From the NCBI RefSeq assembly GCF_001741865.1, contig NZ_CP017147.1:5571001-5635000 (forward strand): a DNA stretch of 64,000 nt, in the 5' to 3' direction. The DNA is from Bosea vaviloviae (GTDB taxonomy: Bacteria; Pseudomonadota; Alphaproteobacteria; Rhizobiales; Beijerinckiaceae). Each line of letters opens with the position of its first letter. Within the stretch, counting starts at the first letter, position 1. Positions 1 through 8,516 of the stretch are shown here, piece by piece. Made by a program: the position numbers and the translations under genes. Below the pieces are notes generated by a model, which had not been told where the DNA came from, ran no database searches, and saw nothing but the letters and a program-made list of their open reading frames with translations.

Positions 1-4
1 CGGC

Positions 5-1504
5 GTGAGCGAGACCACAGCAACAGCGCCGAGACCTGCGCCGCTGACGCCGGATATCTGCGTGATCGGGGCAGGTGCGGCCGGGCTGTCGCTCGCCACC
101 GCCGCGGCTGCATTCCGCGTGCCAGTCGTCCTCGTCGAGCACGGCAGCATGGGCGGCAGTCATCCGAATGCCGGCGACATATCGGCCAGGGCGCTCGGCG
201 CCGCAGGCGCGCGGGCGCAGGCCGTCCGAGAGGCCGGGCGCTTCGGGATCTCGGCCGGCGCGTCGCAAGTGAACGACGTGCAAGTAAACGACGTGCAAGT
301 GAACTACGCGCGGGTCCACGACCATGTTCAGCGCGTCGTTGCCGCGACCGCCCGCAATGATTCGGCGGAGCGCCTCGCTGCGCTCGGCGTCCACCTGATC
401 AGGAGCGAGGCACGCTTCATCAGCCGCAGCACGGTCATGGCCGGCGACCAGGCGATCAAGGCGCGACGCTTCGTGATCGCAACCGGCTCGCGGCCGTCCG
501 CCCCGCCGCTTCCCGGGCTCGACGCGGTCCCGTTCCTGACCAGCGAGAGCCTGTTTTCAGTGACGCGCCGGCCCGAACGCCTGCTGGTTCTCGGCGGCGG
601 CTCGACCGGTGTCGAACTCGCGCAGACCATGGCTCGGCTCGGCAGCACGGTCAGCATCGTCGAGGCCGGGCACCTTTTGCCCCATGCCGATCCGGAGGCC
701 GCGCTGATCTTGCGCCGCGCGCTGCTGCGCGACGGCATCACATTGCACGAGCGGGCCCGGGTGCTGCGCGCAGAGACTGTCAAGGGCGGCATCAGGCTGG
801 TGCTGGCGGGGCCCGATGGCGAGGCCGACCATAAGCTCGACGGGACGCATCTTCTGGTCGCGACGGGGCGCTCACCCAATATCGAGGCGCTCGACCTCGA
901 GCTTGGCGGCATCAACAGCGACATCGGGGGCGTGATCGTCGACAAGGGGCTGCGCACCGGCAACCGCCGCGTCTTCGCGATCGGCGACTGTGCCAGCGGG
1001 GCAGCCGGCGGGCCGCACTCCAGCCATGCCGCGCATGACCAGGCTGGACTCGTCTTGCGCAACGCCTTGTTCCGCCTCCCGGTCAGGACCAATGCAACGG
1101 CGATCCCCCACGTGACCTATTGCCATCCGGAGCTCGCCAGCGTCGGCCTGTCCGAAGTCGAGGCGCGCAAACGCAGCAATGCGATCACCATCCTGCGCTG
1201 GCCTTATGCCGAAAACGACCGCGCCCAGGCCGAGCACGAGACCGATGGTTTCGTGAAGCTCGTCGCTGACCGGCGGGGCCGCGTCCTCGGCGCCACCATC
1301 GTCGGCACTGGTGCAGGCGAGTTGATCGCGCCCTGGTGCATAGCCGTGCGGAAGGGCCTGACGGTCCAGGACATGGCGGGGCTCGCCTTGCCCTATCCGA
1401 CCTTCTCGGAGGCCTCGAAGCGGGCGGCGATGTCCTTCTACGCGCCATTGGCGGCAAAGCCGGGAATCCGACGGCTCATCGGCTTTCTCAGCCGTTTCGG
1501 CTAA
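5..1504 (+). CDS. FAD/NAD(P)-dependent oxidoreductase, dihydrolipoamide dehydrogenase/mercuric reductase-like, redox cysteines missing
   Basis: Cytosolic flavoprotein of the class I pyridine nucleotide-disulfide oxidoreductase fold. Visible are the FAD motif GAGAAGLS (residues 22-29), ATGSRP (159-164), the NAD(P) motif GGGSTGVELA (197-206), AIGDCA (325-330) and a C-terminal dimerisation domain with HPELASVGLSE and YPTFSEASK. At the place of the family's CxxxxC redox pair the protein reads GGSHPNAGDIS, so the two cysteines are His53 and Asp58. The usual dithiol chemistry is therefore impossible and the substrate is unknown. Residues 88-102 carry a short tandem repeat (QVNDV-like). The start is a GTG very close to the window edge, so a longer N-terminus cannot be excluded. 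A sensor kinase gene begins 11 bases downstream and the two may be co-transcribed. The family is clear; the function is not. Confidence 0.85.
   Translation: MSETTATAPRPAPLTPDICVIGAGAAGLSLATAAAAFRVPVVLVEHGSMGGSHPNAGDISARALGAAGARAQAVREAGRFGISAGASQVNDVQVNDVQVNYARVHDHVQRVVAATARNDSAERLAALGVHLIRSEARFISRSTVMAGDQAIKARRFVIATGSRPSAPPLPGLDAVPFLTSESLFSVTRRPERLLVLGGGSTGVELAQTMARLGSTVSIVEAGHLLPHADPEAALILRRALLRDGITLHERARVLRAETVKGGIRLVLAGPDGEADHKLDGTHLLVATGRSPNIEALDLELGGINSDIGGVIVDKGLRTGNRRVFAIGDCASGAAGGPHSSHAAHDQAGLVLRNALFRLPVRTNATAIPHVTYCHPELASVGLSEVEARKRSNAITILRWPYAENDRAQAEHETDGFVKLVADRRGRVLGATIVGTGAGELIAPWCIAVRKGLTVQDMAGLALPYPTFSEASKRAAMSFYAPLAAKPGIRRLIGFLSRFG
266..310 (+). repeat. 15-base in-frame tandem repeat inside the flavoprotein gene
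   Basis: Three consecutive 15-base units starting caagt (266-280, 281-295, 296-310). The first two are nearly identical and the third is degenerate. They encode the repeated QVNDV pentapeptide and keep the reading frame, as expected of replication slippage. Confidence 0.85.
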
Positions 1505-1515
1505 GCTCCCATTCA

Positions 1516-2973
1516 ATGCAGCAACCTGATCTCGACACGACGCAACTCTCGGTCAGCCTGCCGCGCGGCCTGACGCGGCTCGGCCTCTCGGCCAAGCTGC
1601 TGCTTTTGACCGTGCTGTTCGTGATGCTGGCGGAAATTCTGATCTACTTGCCATCGGTCGCGAATTTCCGGCGCAACTGGCTGAACGACCGGCTTGCCGC
1701 GGCCCAGGTCGCGGTGCTGGTGCTGGAAGGCGCGCCCGATGAACGCCTGCCGGAAGAGAGCGAAGCCCGGCTGCTGATGGGCGTCGGCGCGCGCGCCATT
1801 GCCGCCCGCGTTGGTGGCGCGCGCCGCCTGCTCAGCCTCGATTCGATGCCGCCGACGGTTGCCCGCAAGGTCGATCTGCGGGATGCGAGCTGGATGACCG
1901 CGCTCAAGGAGGCGGTCGAGATTCTGGTGGCCCCGCCGCACGACATGCCGATCCGCGTCATCGGCCAGGCCATGGGCGGGGCCGACTTCGTCGAGATCGT
2001 CATCGACGAGGCGCCGCTGCGGCGCGCGATGCTGGTCTTCTCGGGCAACATCCTGCTGATCTCGCTGCTGATCTCCGTCCTGACGGCGGGGCTGGTCTAT
2101 CTCGCGCTGAACTGGATGATCGTCGGGCCAATCCGTCAGCTCGCCGCCAATGTCATGGAGTTCGAGGCCGACCCGGAGAATCCGCACCGGATCATCGAGC
2201 CCTCGCGGCGCGCCGACGAGATCGGCGAGGCCGAACGGGCGCTGGCGCGCATGCAGATGACGCTGGCCGGCGAATTGCGCACCAAGAAGCATCTCGCCGA
2301 GCTCGGGCTGGCCGTCAGCAAGGTCAATCACGACCTGCGCAACATGCTGGCCTCGGCGCAGCTGATGTCCGACCAGTTGGTCGATACCCGCGACGCCAAG
2401 ATCAGGCGCTTCGCACCGCGCCTGATCGCGACGCTCGGCCGGGCGATCGAGTTCTGCCAGGCGACCTTGGCCTATGGCCGCGCGGCGGAGGCGACACCGC
2501 TGCTGCGCGAGATCGCGCTGCGCCAGCTCGTCGCCGAGCAGGCGGAGATGCTCGGCCTGCCCGAGAACAAGCAGCTCAGCTTCGTCAACGAGGTTCCAGC
2601 CGAATTGATCGCGCGCTGCGACCCCGACCAGATGGCGCGTGTCCTGCTCAACCTGATGCGGAACTCCGTGCAGGCGCTGGCGCGAGAGGGAGGCGAGAGC
2701 GACAGCCAAGCCATGTTGACGGTCAAGGCGCAGCAGCTCGACGGGTCGTTGCATCTGCGCGTCAGCGATAACGGCCCCGGCGTGCCCCAGCGGGCGAAGG
2801 CCAACCTGTTCCAGGCCTTTCGCGGCTCGGTCACACCCGGCGGGACCGGGCTTGGCCTCGCCATCGCCGCCGAACTCGTCAGGCTGCATGGCGGCATGAT
2901 CGAACTCGAGCCCTCGGAAACGGGGGCTGTGTTCAAGGTGACGCTGCCAGGCCGCCGGCCGAACGGGAATTGA
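1516..2973 (+). CDS. Membrane-bound sensor histidine kinase with HAMP domain
   Basis: Two-component sensor kinase of 485 residues in the inner membrane. Transmembrane segments lie near residues 27-47 and 172-200 and flank a periplasmic sensor region. A HAMP linker follows, then a dimerisation/phosphoacceptor helix with VNHDLRN, in which His272 is the likely phosphorylation site. The ATPase domain shows the N box (NLMRNSVQAL), the G1 box (SDNGPGVP) and the G2 box (GTGLGLAIA). The ATG at 1516 was chosen because it begins just before the first hydrophobic segment; the open frame extends upstream only inside the preceding gene. No response regulator is adjacent: the LuxR regulator at 5904 is 3 kb away on the other strand, so the partner is unknown. 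The signal sensed cannot be inferred. Confidence 0.9.
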   Translation: MQQPDLDTTQLSVSLPRGLTRLGLSAKLLLLTVLFVMLAEILIYLPSVANFRRNWLNDRLAAAQVAVLVLEGAPDERLPEESEARLLMGVGARAIAARVGGARRLLSLDSMPPTVARKVDLRDASWMTALKEAVEILVAPPHDMPIRVIGQAMGGADFVEIVIDEAPLRRAMLVFSGNILLISLLISVLTAGLVYLALNWMIVGPIRQLAANVMEFEADPENPHRIIEPSRRADEIGEAERALARMQMTLAGELRTKKHLAELGLAVSKVNHDLRNMLASAQLMSDQLVDTRDAKIRRFAPRLIATLGRAIEFCQATLAYGRAAEATPLLREIALRQLVAEQAEMLGLPENKQLSFVNEVPAELIARCDPDQMARVLLNLMRNSVQALAREGGESDSQAMLTVKAQQLDGSLHLRVSDNGPGVPQRAKANLFQAFRGSVTPGGTGLGLAIAAELVRLHGGMIELEPSETGAVFKVTLPGRRPNGN

Positions 2974-3015
2974 GGTCGGCGGCCGTCGCTGTCTTTGCAA
3001 GCGCCACGACGAGGT

Positions 3016-3645
3016 TTACTGGCTCGCCCAGATCACCCGCGCCATGAAAGCGATCTCGCTCAGGCCCAGCACCCGGTCGGGATGCTCGGGGTTGAGCGAG
3101 GCGAGCTCGACGGTCTTGGCGGTCTGGCGCCTGAGCTGCTTGGCCAGGATCTCGCCCTCGACCGTCTTGACCACGACGCGGTCGCCACGCCGCACTGCCG
3201 CCGTCGGCGAGACGATGATGGTGTCGCCGTCGCGATAGAGCGGCAGCATCGCATCGCCGGCGATCTCCAGCGCATAGGCCTTCTCGTCGGCGACGCCGGG
3301 AAAGGCGACCTCCTCCCAGCCGGCGCCGACGGGAAGGCCGTCATCGTCGAAGACGCCGCCCGAGCCCGCCTGGGCGAAGCCGATCAGGGGAATGGTGCGC
3401 GAGGGCGCCGGCCCCCGCGCCATCACCACGCTGATGAATTCATCGAGCGAGGCGCCGGTCGCCGCCAGGATCTTGGCGATCGATTCGGTCGAGGGCCAGC
3501 GCTCGCGGCCATCGGGCCCGAGGCGCTTGGAGCGGTTGAAGGTGGTCGCGTCGAGCCCGGCCTTGCGGGCCAGCCCCGAAGCCGTGAAGCCATAACGCTG
3601 GGCGAGCGCATCGATGGCGCTCCAGATCTGCTCATGGGACAGCAC
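3016..3645 (-). CDS. S24/LexA-like HTH transcriptional regulator with the catalytic serine replaced by alanine
   Basis: Cytosolic DNA-binding repressor of 209 residues. The N-terminus (about 10-70) is a helix-turn-helix region with ASGLARKAGLDATTFNR, and residues 85-209 form a LexA/CI-type S24 peptidase domain. In autocleaving members the nucleophile lies in GDSM; here the sequence is AGDAMLPLYRDGD with Ala132, and the codon reads GCG. The partner lysine appears retained as Lys169 in GEILAKQL. As written, self-cleavage through this serine is not possible, so the regulator may respond by ligand, protein partner or turnover instead. It is convergent with the sensor kinase gene. The upstream AT-rich region holds repeated ATAAGATT-type boxes that could be its own operator. 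Confidence 0.85.
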   Translation of the reverse strand: MLSHEQIWSAIDALAQRYGFTASGLARKAGLDATTFNRSKRLGPDGRERWPSTESIAKILAATGASLDEFISVVMARGPAPSRTIPLIGFAQAGSGGVFDDDGLPVGAGWEEVAFPGVADEKAYALEIAGDAMLPLYRDGDTIIVSPTAAVRRGDRVVVKTVEGEILAKQLRRQTAKTVELASLNPEHPDRVLGLSEIAFMARVIWASQ

Positions 3646-3694
3646 CGCGGAGCCTCGTTCCTGATGTTGCCGTTATGAAATAGGAAATACCCCC

Positions 3695-3753
3695 TATCCG
3701 ATAAGATTCCAATCCGATTTCTGCGGAAGCGCGGATAAGATTTGCGCTATCCT
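3695..3753. promoter_or_regulatory. Candidate operator/promoter region upstream of the S24 regulator
   Basis: An AT-rich patch in otherwise GC-rich DNA. It contains two direct copies of GATAAGATT (from about 3700 and about 3735) and an inverted pair GGATA (3733-3737) / TATCC (3749-3753). The position upstream of a repressor gene suggests autoregulation. This is inference from the repeats only. Confidence 0.35.
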
Positions 3754-3781
3754 CCTGCCAGCCGTCTCTCATCCAAGAGTC

Positions 3782-3832
3782 AGAGCAGGATCAATGCGAA
3801 AAACCGGCTCCCACTTTTCCGTATCGTGCTCT
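3782..3832. repeat. Short palindromic intergenic repeat, left copy flanking DUF952-pyrD
   Basis: Begins agagcagga and ends tgctct, with a core gcgaaaaaccgg followed by ctcccac. The reverse complement of the same core occurs at 5307-5340 after pyrD. Elements with this aagtgggaaccgg core are common dispersed repeats in Hyphomicrobiales genomes. Confidence 0.7.
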
Positions 3833-3867
3833 ATGTCGAGGCCCGTGCGAATCCGGCGAGGCTGTGC

Positions 3868-4212
3868 GTGCCGCTCATCTACAAGATCTGCCCCGAAGCC
3901 TTGTGGCGCGAAGCCGAGCTTTCCGGCCGTTTCAACGGTGCGCCGATCGATCTCGCCGACGGCTACATCCATTTCTCGACCGGAGCGCAGGCGCGGGAGA
4001 CAGCGGCGAAGCACTTCGTCGGCCAGCGCGACCTGCTGCTGATCGCGGTCGACGCTTCACGCCTCGGCGAAGCCTTGCGCCATGAGCCCTCGCGCGGCGG
4101 GGCGCTGTTTCCGCATCTCTACGCCCCGCTCGACCCCAAATCCGTCCGCTGGATCGCGCCGCTTCCGCTCGCAGCCGACGGCACCCATCTCTTTCCGGAG
4201 GATGTCGCGTGA
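3868..4212 (+). CDS. DUF952 domain-containing protein
   Basis: Small cytosolic protein of 114 residues belonging to the DUF952 family, whose biochemical role is not established. Characteristic stretches are [10 protein letters not shown] near the N-terminus, [11 protein letters not shown] and a C-terminal [13 protein letters not shown]. The open frame extends upstream, but the GTG at 3868 (PLIYKI) gives the length usual for the family and avoids reading through the repeat at 3782-3832. The stop overlaps the GTG start of pyrD by four bases, so the two are translationally coupled. The DUF952-pyrD pairing is common in alphaproteobacteria, which suggests a link to pyrimidine metabolism, but that is inference. 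Confidence 0.85.
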   Translation: MPLIYKICPEALWREAELSGRFNGAPIDLADGYIHFSTGAQARETAAKHFVGQRDLLLIAVDASRLGEALRHEPSRGGALFPHLYAPLDPKSVRWIAPLPLAADGTHLFPEDVA

Positions 4213-5306
4213 TCGGCGCCCTGTTCAATCTCGCCCGCCCGCTGATCCACCGGCTCGACGCCGAGACGGCTCATCGCATGACGGTCGCAGCGCTCGCCGT
4301 CGCGCCGGCGCTGAGGCCGGCCGCCGACGATCCAGTCCTGGCGACGCAGGCCTTCGGCCTCTCCTTCACCAACCCGGTCGGCCTCGCAGCCGGCTTCGAC
4401 AAGCATGCCGAAGCGGTGGACGGGGCGCTGGGCCTGGGCTTCGGCTTCGTCGAGGTCGGCGGCGTCACGCCTCTGCCCCAGCCCGGCAATCCGCGCCCGC
4501 GCGTCTTCCGATTGACCGAGGACGAGGCGGTGATCAACCGCTACGGCCTCAACAGCGAAGGCATGGAAGCGGTCGCCGCGCGGCTCCAGGCGCGGCGCGG
4601 CCGCAACGGCATCGTCGGCGTCAATCTCGGGGCCAACAAGGACTCCGCCGACCGCTCCGCCGATTATGCCGTGCTCGCGCGGCGGCTGGCGCCTGTCGCC
4701 GACTTCCTGACGATCAACATCTCCTCGCCCAACACGCCGGGCCTGCGCGATCTGCAGGCCGAATCGGCGCTCGACGACCTGATCGCACGGGCGCTGGCCG
4801 CGCGGGACGAGGCGGCGAGCAGCGCCGGCCGGGCTACGCCGATGCTGCTCAAGATCGCGCCGGATCTGAGCCTGACCGAGCTCGACGGCATCGTCGCGGT
4901 GGCGCGCAAGCGCGGCATCGACGGCATGATCGTCTCGAACACGACGGTGGCGCGCCCAGCGACCCTGCGCAACACGGCGAAGGCCGAGACCGGCGGCCTC
5001 TCGGGCAAGCCGCTCTTCCTGCCTTCGACCAGGCTGCTCGCCGAAACCTTCCTGCGCGTCGAGCGCCAGTTCCCGCTGGTCGGCGTCGGCGGCATCGATT
5101 CGACCGCGACCGCCTTCGCCAAGATCCGGGCCGGCGCCGATCTCGTGCAGTTCTACTCGGCCCTGGTCTTCCACGGGCCGGCGCTGGCCGCGACCATCAA
5201 GGCAGGCCTCACGGCCGAGGCCCGCAAGACGGGCGTCGGCAGGCTCAGCGCCCTTGTCGGACGCGATGCCGCCGCGATCGCGCGCGGCGAGACGCTTGGA
5301 GGCTAG
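4209..5306 (+). CDS. pyrD: Dihydroorotate dehydrogenase (quinone), class 2
   Basis: Oxidises dihydroorotate to orotate with FMN and passes electrons to ubiquinone, the fourth step of de novo pyrimidine synthesis, at the inner membrane. The 365-residue length fits class 2 enzymes. The N-terminal amphipathic part ([17 protein letters not shown]) is the membrane/quinone region. Motifs include [33 protein letters not shown] and [11 protein letters not shown] with the class 2 catalytic serine. FMN-site segments are [12 protein letters not shown] and [13 protein letters not shown]. Start is the GTG overlapping the DUF952 stop. The gene is followed immediately by a dispersed repeat. Confidence 0.97.
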   Translation: MIGALFNLARPLIHRLDAETAHRMTVAALAVAPALRPAADDPVLATQAFGLSFTNPVGLAAGFDKHAEAVDGALGLGFGFVEVGGVTPLPQPGNPRPRVFRLTEDEAVINRYGLNSEGMEAVAARLQARRGRNGIVGVNLGANKDSADRSADYAVLARRLAPVADFLTINISSPNTPGLRDLQAESALDDLIARALAARDEAASSAGRATPMLLKIAPDLSLTELDGIVAVARKRGIDGMIVSNTTVARPATLRNTAKAETGGLSGKPLFLPSTRLLAETFLRVERQFPLVGVGGIDSTATAFAKIRAGADLVQFYSALVFHGPALAATIKAGLTAEARKTGVGRLSALVGRDAAAIARGETLGG

Positions 5307-5340
5307 AAGTGGGAACCGGTTTTTCGCATCCTGCTCTAGC
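5307..5340. repeat. Short palindromic intergenic repeat, right copy flanking DUF952-pyrD
   Basis: Starts directly after the pyrD stop with aagtgggaaccgg and ends ctgctctagc. It is the near-exact reverse complement of the element at 3782-3832, so the two copies bracket DUF952-pyrD in inverted orientation. The last bases, atcctgctctagcg, recur at about 5538-5551. Confidence 0.7.
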
Positions 5341-5369
5341 GATCTGATGACTATGGTCTGAACCACACC

Positions 5370-5514
5370 GTCATTCCGGGGCAGACCGCCGGCCTGAGCC
5401 CGGAACCCAGAACCGATGCGCTCGATCTTCGAGGCTCGCCATGCGTGCGCATCATTGAGAACCCGCATCGGCTCTGGGTTCCGAGCTCGATCCTTCGGAT
5501 CGCCCCGGAATGAC
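5370..5514. repeat. Long imperfect palindromic repeat element
   Basis: The outer arms gtcattccggggc (5370-5382) and gccccggaatgac (5502-5514) are perfect inverted repeats. Inner arms around 5395-5426 and 5459-5492 also pair (gaaccc / gggttc blocks with atcgg and gatgc segments). It could fold into a long hairpin between pyrD and the convergent DUF6460 gene. No coding potential was recognised. Confidence 0.65.
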
Positions 5515-5544
5515 GCTGGTGTTTCCGAGCCAAATCATCCTGCT

Positions 5545-5814
5545 CTAGCGCCGCGCCGCGAACAGGCGCGAGAGCAGCCAGAGCGGTATCACGATCAGCG
5601 CACCGGCGATGACCCATTGCCCGATCTCGCGGACGGCCCCGAAGCCGAGATCCCCGAGCGAGCGGACAAAGCGCGCCACGACCTCGTAAAGCCCACGCGG
5701 CGACAAGCCGAGAAACGCCATCGCCGCGCCCACGAGCAGCGAGATGAAGATCAATCGGACCAGGACGCTGAGTACGGAGCCGCCGAGAAAACGTTCGATA
5801 TTGCCATTCGCCAT
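5545..5814 (-). CDS. DUF6460-type small integral membrane protein
   Basis: Predicted inner-membrane protein of 89 residues with hydrophobic segments around residues 9-32 (FLGGSVLSVLVRLIF then LLVGAAMAFLGL) and 64-84 (WVIAGALIVIPLWLL). The pattern RFLGGS, VRL, VGAAMAFLGLSP and a terminal PLWLLSRLF matches the DUF6460 family of alphaproteobacteria, which has no known function. The frame is open further upstream, but the ATG at 5814 (MANGNIERFLGG) gives the family's usual beginning. It is convergent with pyrD and separated from it by dispersed repeats. Confidence 0.75.
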   Translation of the reverse strand: MANGNIERFLGGSVLSVLVRLIFISLLVGAAMAFLGLSPRGLYEVVARFVRSLGDLGFGAVREIGQWVIAGALIVIPLWLLSRLFAARR

Positions 5815-5903
5815 CGCGAAAAATCCCCCAAACACGAACCGATCAGACCACCGCCCGGTTGAACCGGGGCTGAATGGCAGCACGGCCCGCTTTCACCCCA
5901 CCG

Positions 5904-6584
5904 TCATATCGTCGCGGATGCGCCTGCCGTCGCCCAGGCCGTGCCGGCGATCTTGGCGGCGGCGATCACGGCCTGCGTGCGGCTGTCGACATTGAGCTTG
6001 GTCAGGATCGCGGAGACATGCGCCTTCACGGTCGCCTCCGAGACGCCGAGCTCATAGGCGATCTGCTTGTTGAGCAACCCCTCCGACAGCATCATCAGCA
6101 CGCGCACCTGCTGCGGCGTCAGCGTCGAGAGCCGGCGCACCATGTCGGCGACCTCGATATCGACCGGCGAAGACAGATCGACGCCCGGCGGCGTCCAGAC
6201 GCTGCCGGCGAGCACGGCGCGGATCGCCTCGCCCATCTGCTCGACATCGGCCGTCTTCGGCAGGAAACCGAGCGCTCCGAACTCGATGCAGCGGCGGATC
6301 ACGGTCGGCTCGTCATTGGCCGAGACCACGATGACCGGCACCTCGGGATGGTCGGCGCGCAGGAAGAGCAGGCCGGAGAAGCCCTGCACACCCGGCATCG
6401 TCAGGTCGAGCAGGACGAGATCGGCGTCAGCCCCTTGCGACAAGGCCTCGGTCAATGACTCCAGTGAGCCGACCTCGCTGACATCCGCGCCCTCGAGCGC
6501 GTGCGAGACGGCCTGCCGCAACGCGCCCCGGAACAGGGGATGGTCGTCCGCGATCACGATCCGCGTCGAAGGCTGCTTCGTCAT
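5904..6584 (-). CDS. LuxR-family (NarL-type) response regulator
   Basis: Cytosolic two-component response regulator of 226 residues. The receiver domain occupies about residues 8-125, with acidic residues in IADDHPLF, phosphoacceptor Asp60 in LVLLDLTMPG, the conserved SAND (Ser/Thr) position and the lysine of FLPKT. The C-terminal LuxR helix-turn-helix is at about 158-215 (LTPQQVRVLMMLSEG, NKQIAYELGVSEATVK). The ATG at 6584 was chosen because the receiver begins six residues later; the frame upstream is low-complexity. No kinase is adjacent. Targets are unknown. Confidence 0.92.
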   Translation of the reverse strand: MTKQPSTRIVIADDHPLFRGALRQAVSHALEGADVSEVGSLESLTEALSQGADADLVLLDLTMPGVQGFSGLLFLRADHPEVPVIVVSANDEPTVIRRCIEFGALGFLPKTADVEQMGEAIRAVLAGSVWTPPGVDLSSPVDIEVADMVRRLSTLTPQQVRVLMMLSEGLLNKQIAYELGVSEATVKAHVSAILTKLNVDSRTQAVIAAAKIAGTAWATAGASATI

Positions 6585-6768
6585 CGCGCATATCCCTGTT
6601 CGTCTGCCGGTCGCGCCATACTGCCCCAGTCGCGACCGCGATCTCAAGCACACCGACCTGCCACTATCGCAAGGCCGGCGCGCGATCATGAAGGCTCTGA
6701 ACCAGATCGACGCATGTTGCAATGCAATCAGGAGGCGGACTTTCGGCGTAGTTCCCGCCGGGCTCGGC

Positions 6769-8403
6769 TCAGCCTTCGGCCGGCAGGAGCCGTTCCAGCG
6801 CCTCGATCCGGTCAGCCTCTCCAGGCGGCTTGTCCCAGCGGATGCGGTTGATGCGGGGAAAACGCATGGCGAGCCCGGATTTATGCCGGGTCGAGCGCTG
6901 CAAACCCTCAAAAGCGACCTCGAAGACGAGGCCGCTTTCGGCGTCATGCCTGACCTCCCGCACCGGGCCGAAGCGGTTCAGCGTGTTCTTGCGCACATAG
7001 CGGTCGATCTCGACCAGCTCCTCATCGGTGAAGCCGAAATAGGCCTTGCCGACCGGCACCAGCTCCTGCCCCTCCGGGCTCTCGCGCCAGACGCCGAAGG
7101 TGTAGTCGGAATAAAACGAGGAGCGCTTGCCGTGGCCGCGCTGGGCATACATCAGCACGCAATCGACCAGCCGCGCCGCGCGCTTCCATTTCCACCAATA
7201 GCCCTTGGGCCGGCCCGGCAGATAAGGCGAATCGCTGCGCTTGATCATGCAGCCTTCGACGGCTTCTGCGTCAGCGCCCGCGCCGGCAGCGGCAGGGTCG
7301 GCGCGGGCGGCGGCCAGATCGTCCCAGCTCTCGAAGGGAATGACGCGCGAGAGATCGAAGCGCGCGCTGTCGAGCTTGCCGAGGAAAGCCTCCAGCCGCG
7401 CGCGGCGCTCCTCCAATGGCAGCTCGCGGATATCCTCGTCGCCATCGACCAGCAGGTCGTAGACGCGGATATGAGCGGGAAATTCCGCCAGCATCTTCGT
7501 CGTCACCGTCTTGCGGTTCAGGCGCTGCTGCAAGGTGTTGAAGCTCTGCACGGCGCCATCGCGCATCACCAGCAACTCGCCATCGAGCGCCCCGTCGCGC
7601 GTCAGCGCCTCGACGAGATCGGGAAAGGCGCCGGCAATGTCCTCGCCAGTGCGGGAATAGAGCCGCGTCAGGCGCGAGCCATCGGCGCGCGTACCGCTGA
7701 CCGCCTGGACGCGGATGCCGTCCCATTTCCATTCGGCGCTGAAATCGGCCGGGTCGAGTTTGTCGAAATCGCCCTCCTCGACCGGGTGCGACAGCATGAC
7801 CGGACGGAACGGCGCGGGATCACTCGCCGCTGGTCGCGGCGCCTTGCCCTCCAGCCAGGCGAAGAGCGCGATATAGGGCGGCTCCAACCCATGCCAGACC
7901 TGCTCGACCTCGTCGGGCGCCACGCCACCGAGGCTGGCGGCAGCGGTCTTGGCCAGGCGCGCCGAGACGCCGATGCGCAGCGCGCCGGTGATAAGCTTGA
8001 GCAGAGCCCAGCGCCCGGTCTCGTCGAGCGCATCGAGCCAGCCTGCAACAAGACGAGGAAGATCGGTCTTGCCGGCCTCGCGCAGGCCGGCGACGACATC
8101 AGGCAGATGCGGCACATCATTGGCGCCGTGCCTGGCCGGCCACATCAATGCGACCGTCTCCGAGAGATCGCCGACATAGTCATAGGACAGCGCAAACAGG
8201 ACCGGATCGGCCCGCTCGGCGATCAGCGCGCGAATCAGGCCCGGTTTGGCGTTGCGGAAGACCAGCCCGCCCGTCATCGCCGCGAGCGCCAGGCCGCGAT
8301 CGGGATCGGGCGTCGTGCGAAGGTAATCGGCGATCAAGGCGAGCTTGGCGTTGCGGCGTGGCTCATAGGCCAGGCGGTCGAGCAGCCAGGCGAAGCGGTT
8401 CAT
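6769..8403 (-). CDS. ATP-dependent DNA ligase of the ligase-associated repair cluster
   Basis: Nick-sealing ATP-dependent DNA ligase of 544 residues, distinct from the NAD-dependent replicative LigA. The N-terminal DNA-binding domain begins MNRFAWLLDRLAYEP, the family's typical start, so the ATG at 8403 is preferred over one 12 codons upstream. Motif I is EWKWDGIR with Lys226 as the adenylated residue. Later motifs include DGELLV, EGCMIKR and the WWKWKRAA stretch before the OB domain. This family is found with an MBL exonuclease, an Lhr-type helicase and PdeM, all present here at 9298, 12032 and 14530. Together they are thought to act in DNA damage repair, with cisplatin response named in annotations of the family. 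Confidence 0.93.
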   Translation of the reverse strand: MNRFAWLLDRLAYEPRRNAKLALIADYLRTTPDPDRGLALAAMTGGLVFRNAKPGLIRALIAERADPVLFALSYDYVGDLSETVALMWPARHGANDVPHLPDVVAGLREAGKTDLPRLVAGWLDALDETGRWALLKLITGALRIGVSARLAKTAAASLGGVAPDEVEQVWHGLEPPYIALFAWLEGKAPRPAASDPAPFRPVMLSHPVEEGDFDKLDPADFSAEWKWDGIRVQAVSGTRADGSRLTRLYSRTGEDIAGAFPDLVEALTRDGALDGELLVMRDGAVQSFNTLQQRLNRKTVTTKMLAEFPAHIRVYDLLVDGDEDIRELPLEERRARLEAFLGKLDSARFDLSRVIPFESWDDLAAARADPAAAGAGADAEAVEGCMIKRSDSPYLPGRPKGYWWKWKRAARLVDCVLMYAQRGHGKRSSFYSDYTFGVWRESPEGQELVPVGKAYFGFTDEELVEIDRYVRKNTLNRFGPVREVRHDAESGLVFEVAFEGLQRSTRHKSGLAMRFPRINRIRWDKPPGEADRIEALERLLPAEG

Positions 8404-8516
8404 CGCGTCGCACTCCCGCCACGGCCGGGATGTGTCCACATGTTGCGCTGCATCGTTCAGCTACCATTCAGGAAGGAGACCTTACCGACGAAGGCATCTT
8501 TGGGGGGATGTTGCCG

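Noticed and set aside
266..310. A CRISPR-like repeat
   Set aside because: The units are 15 bases, directly adjacent without spacers, and in frame within a gene.
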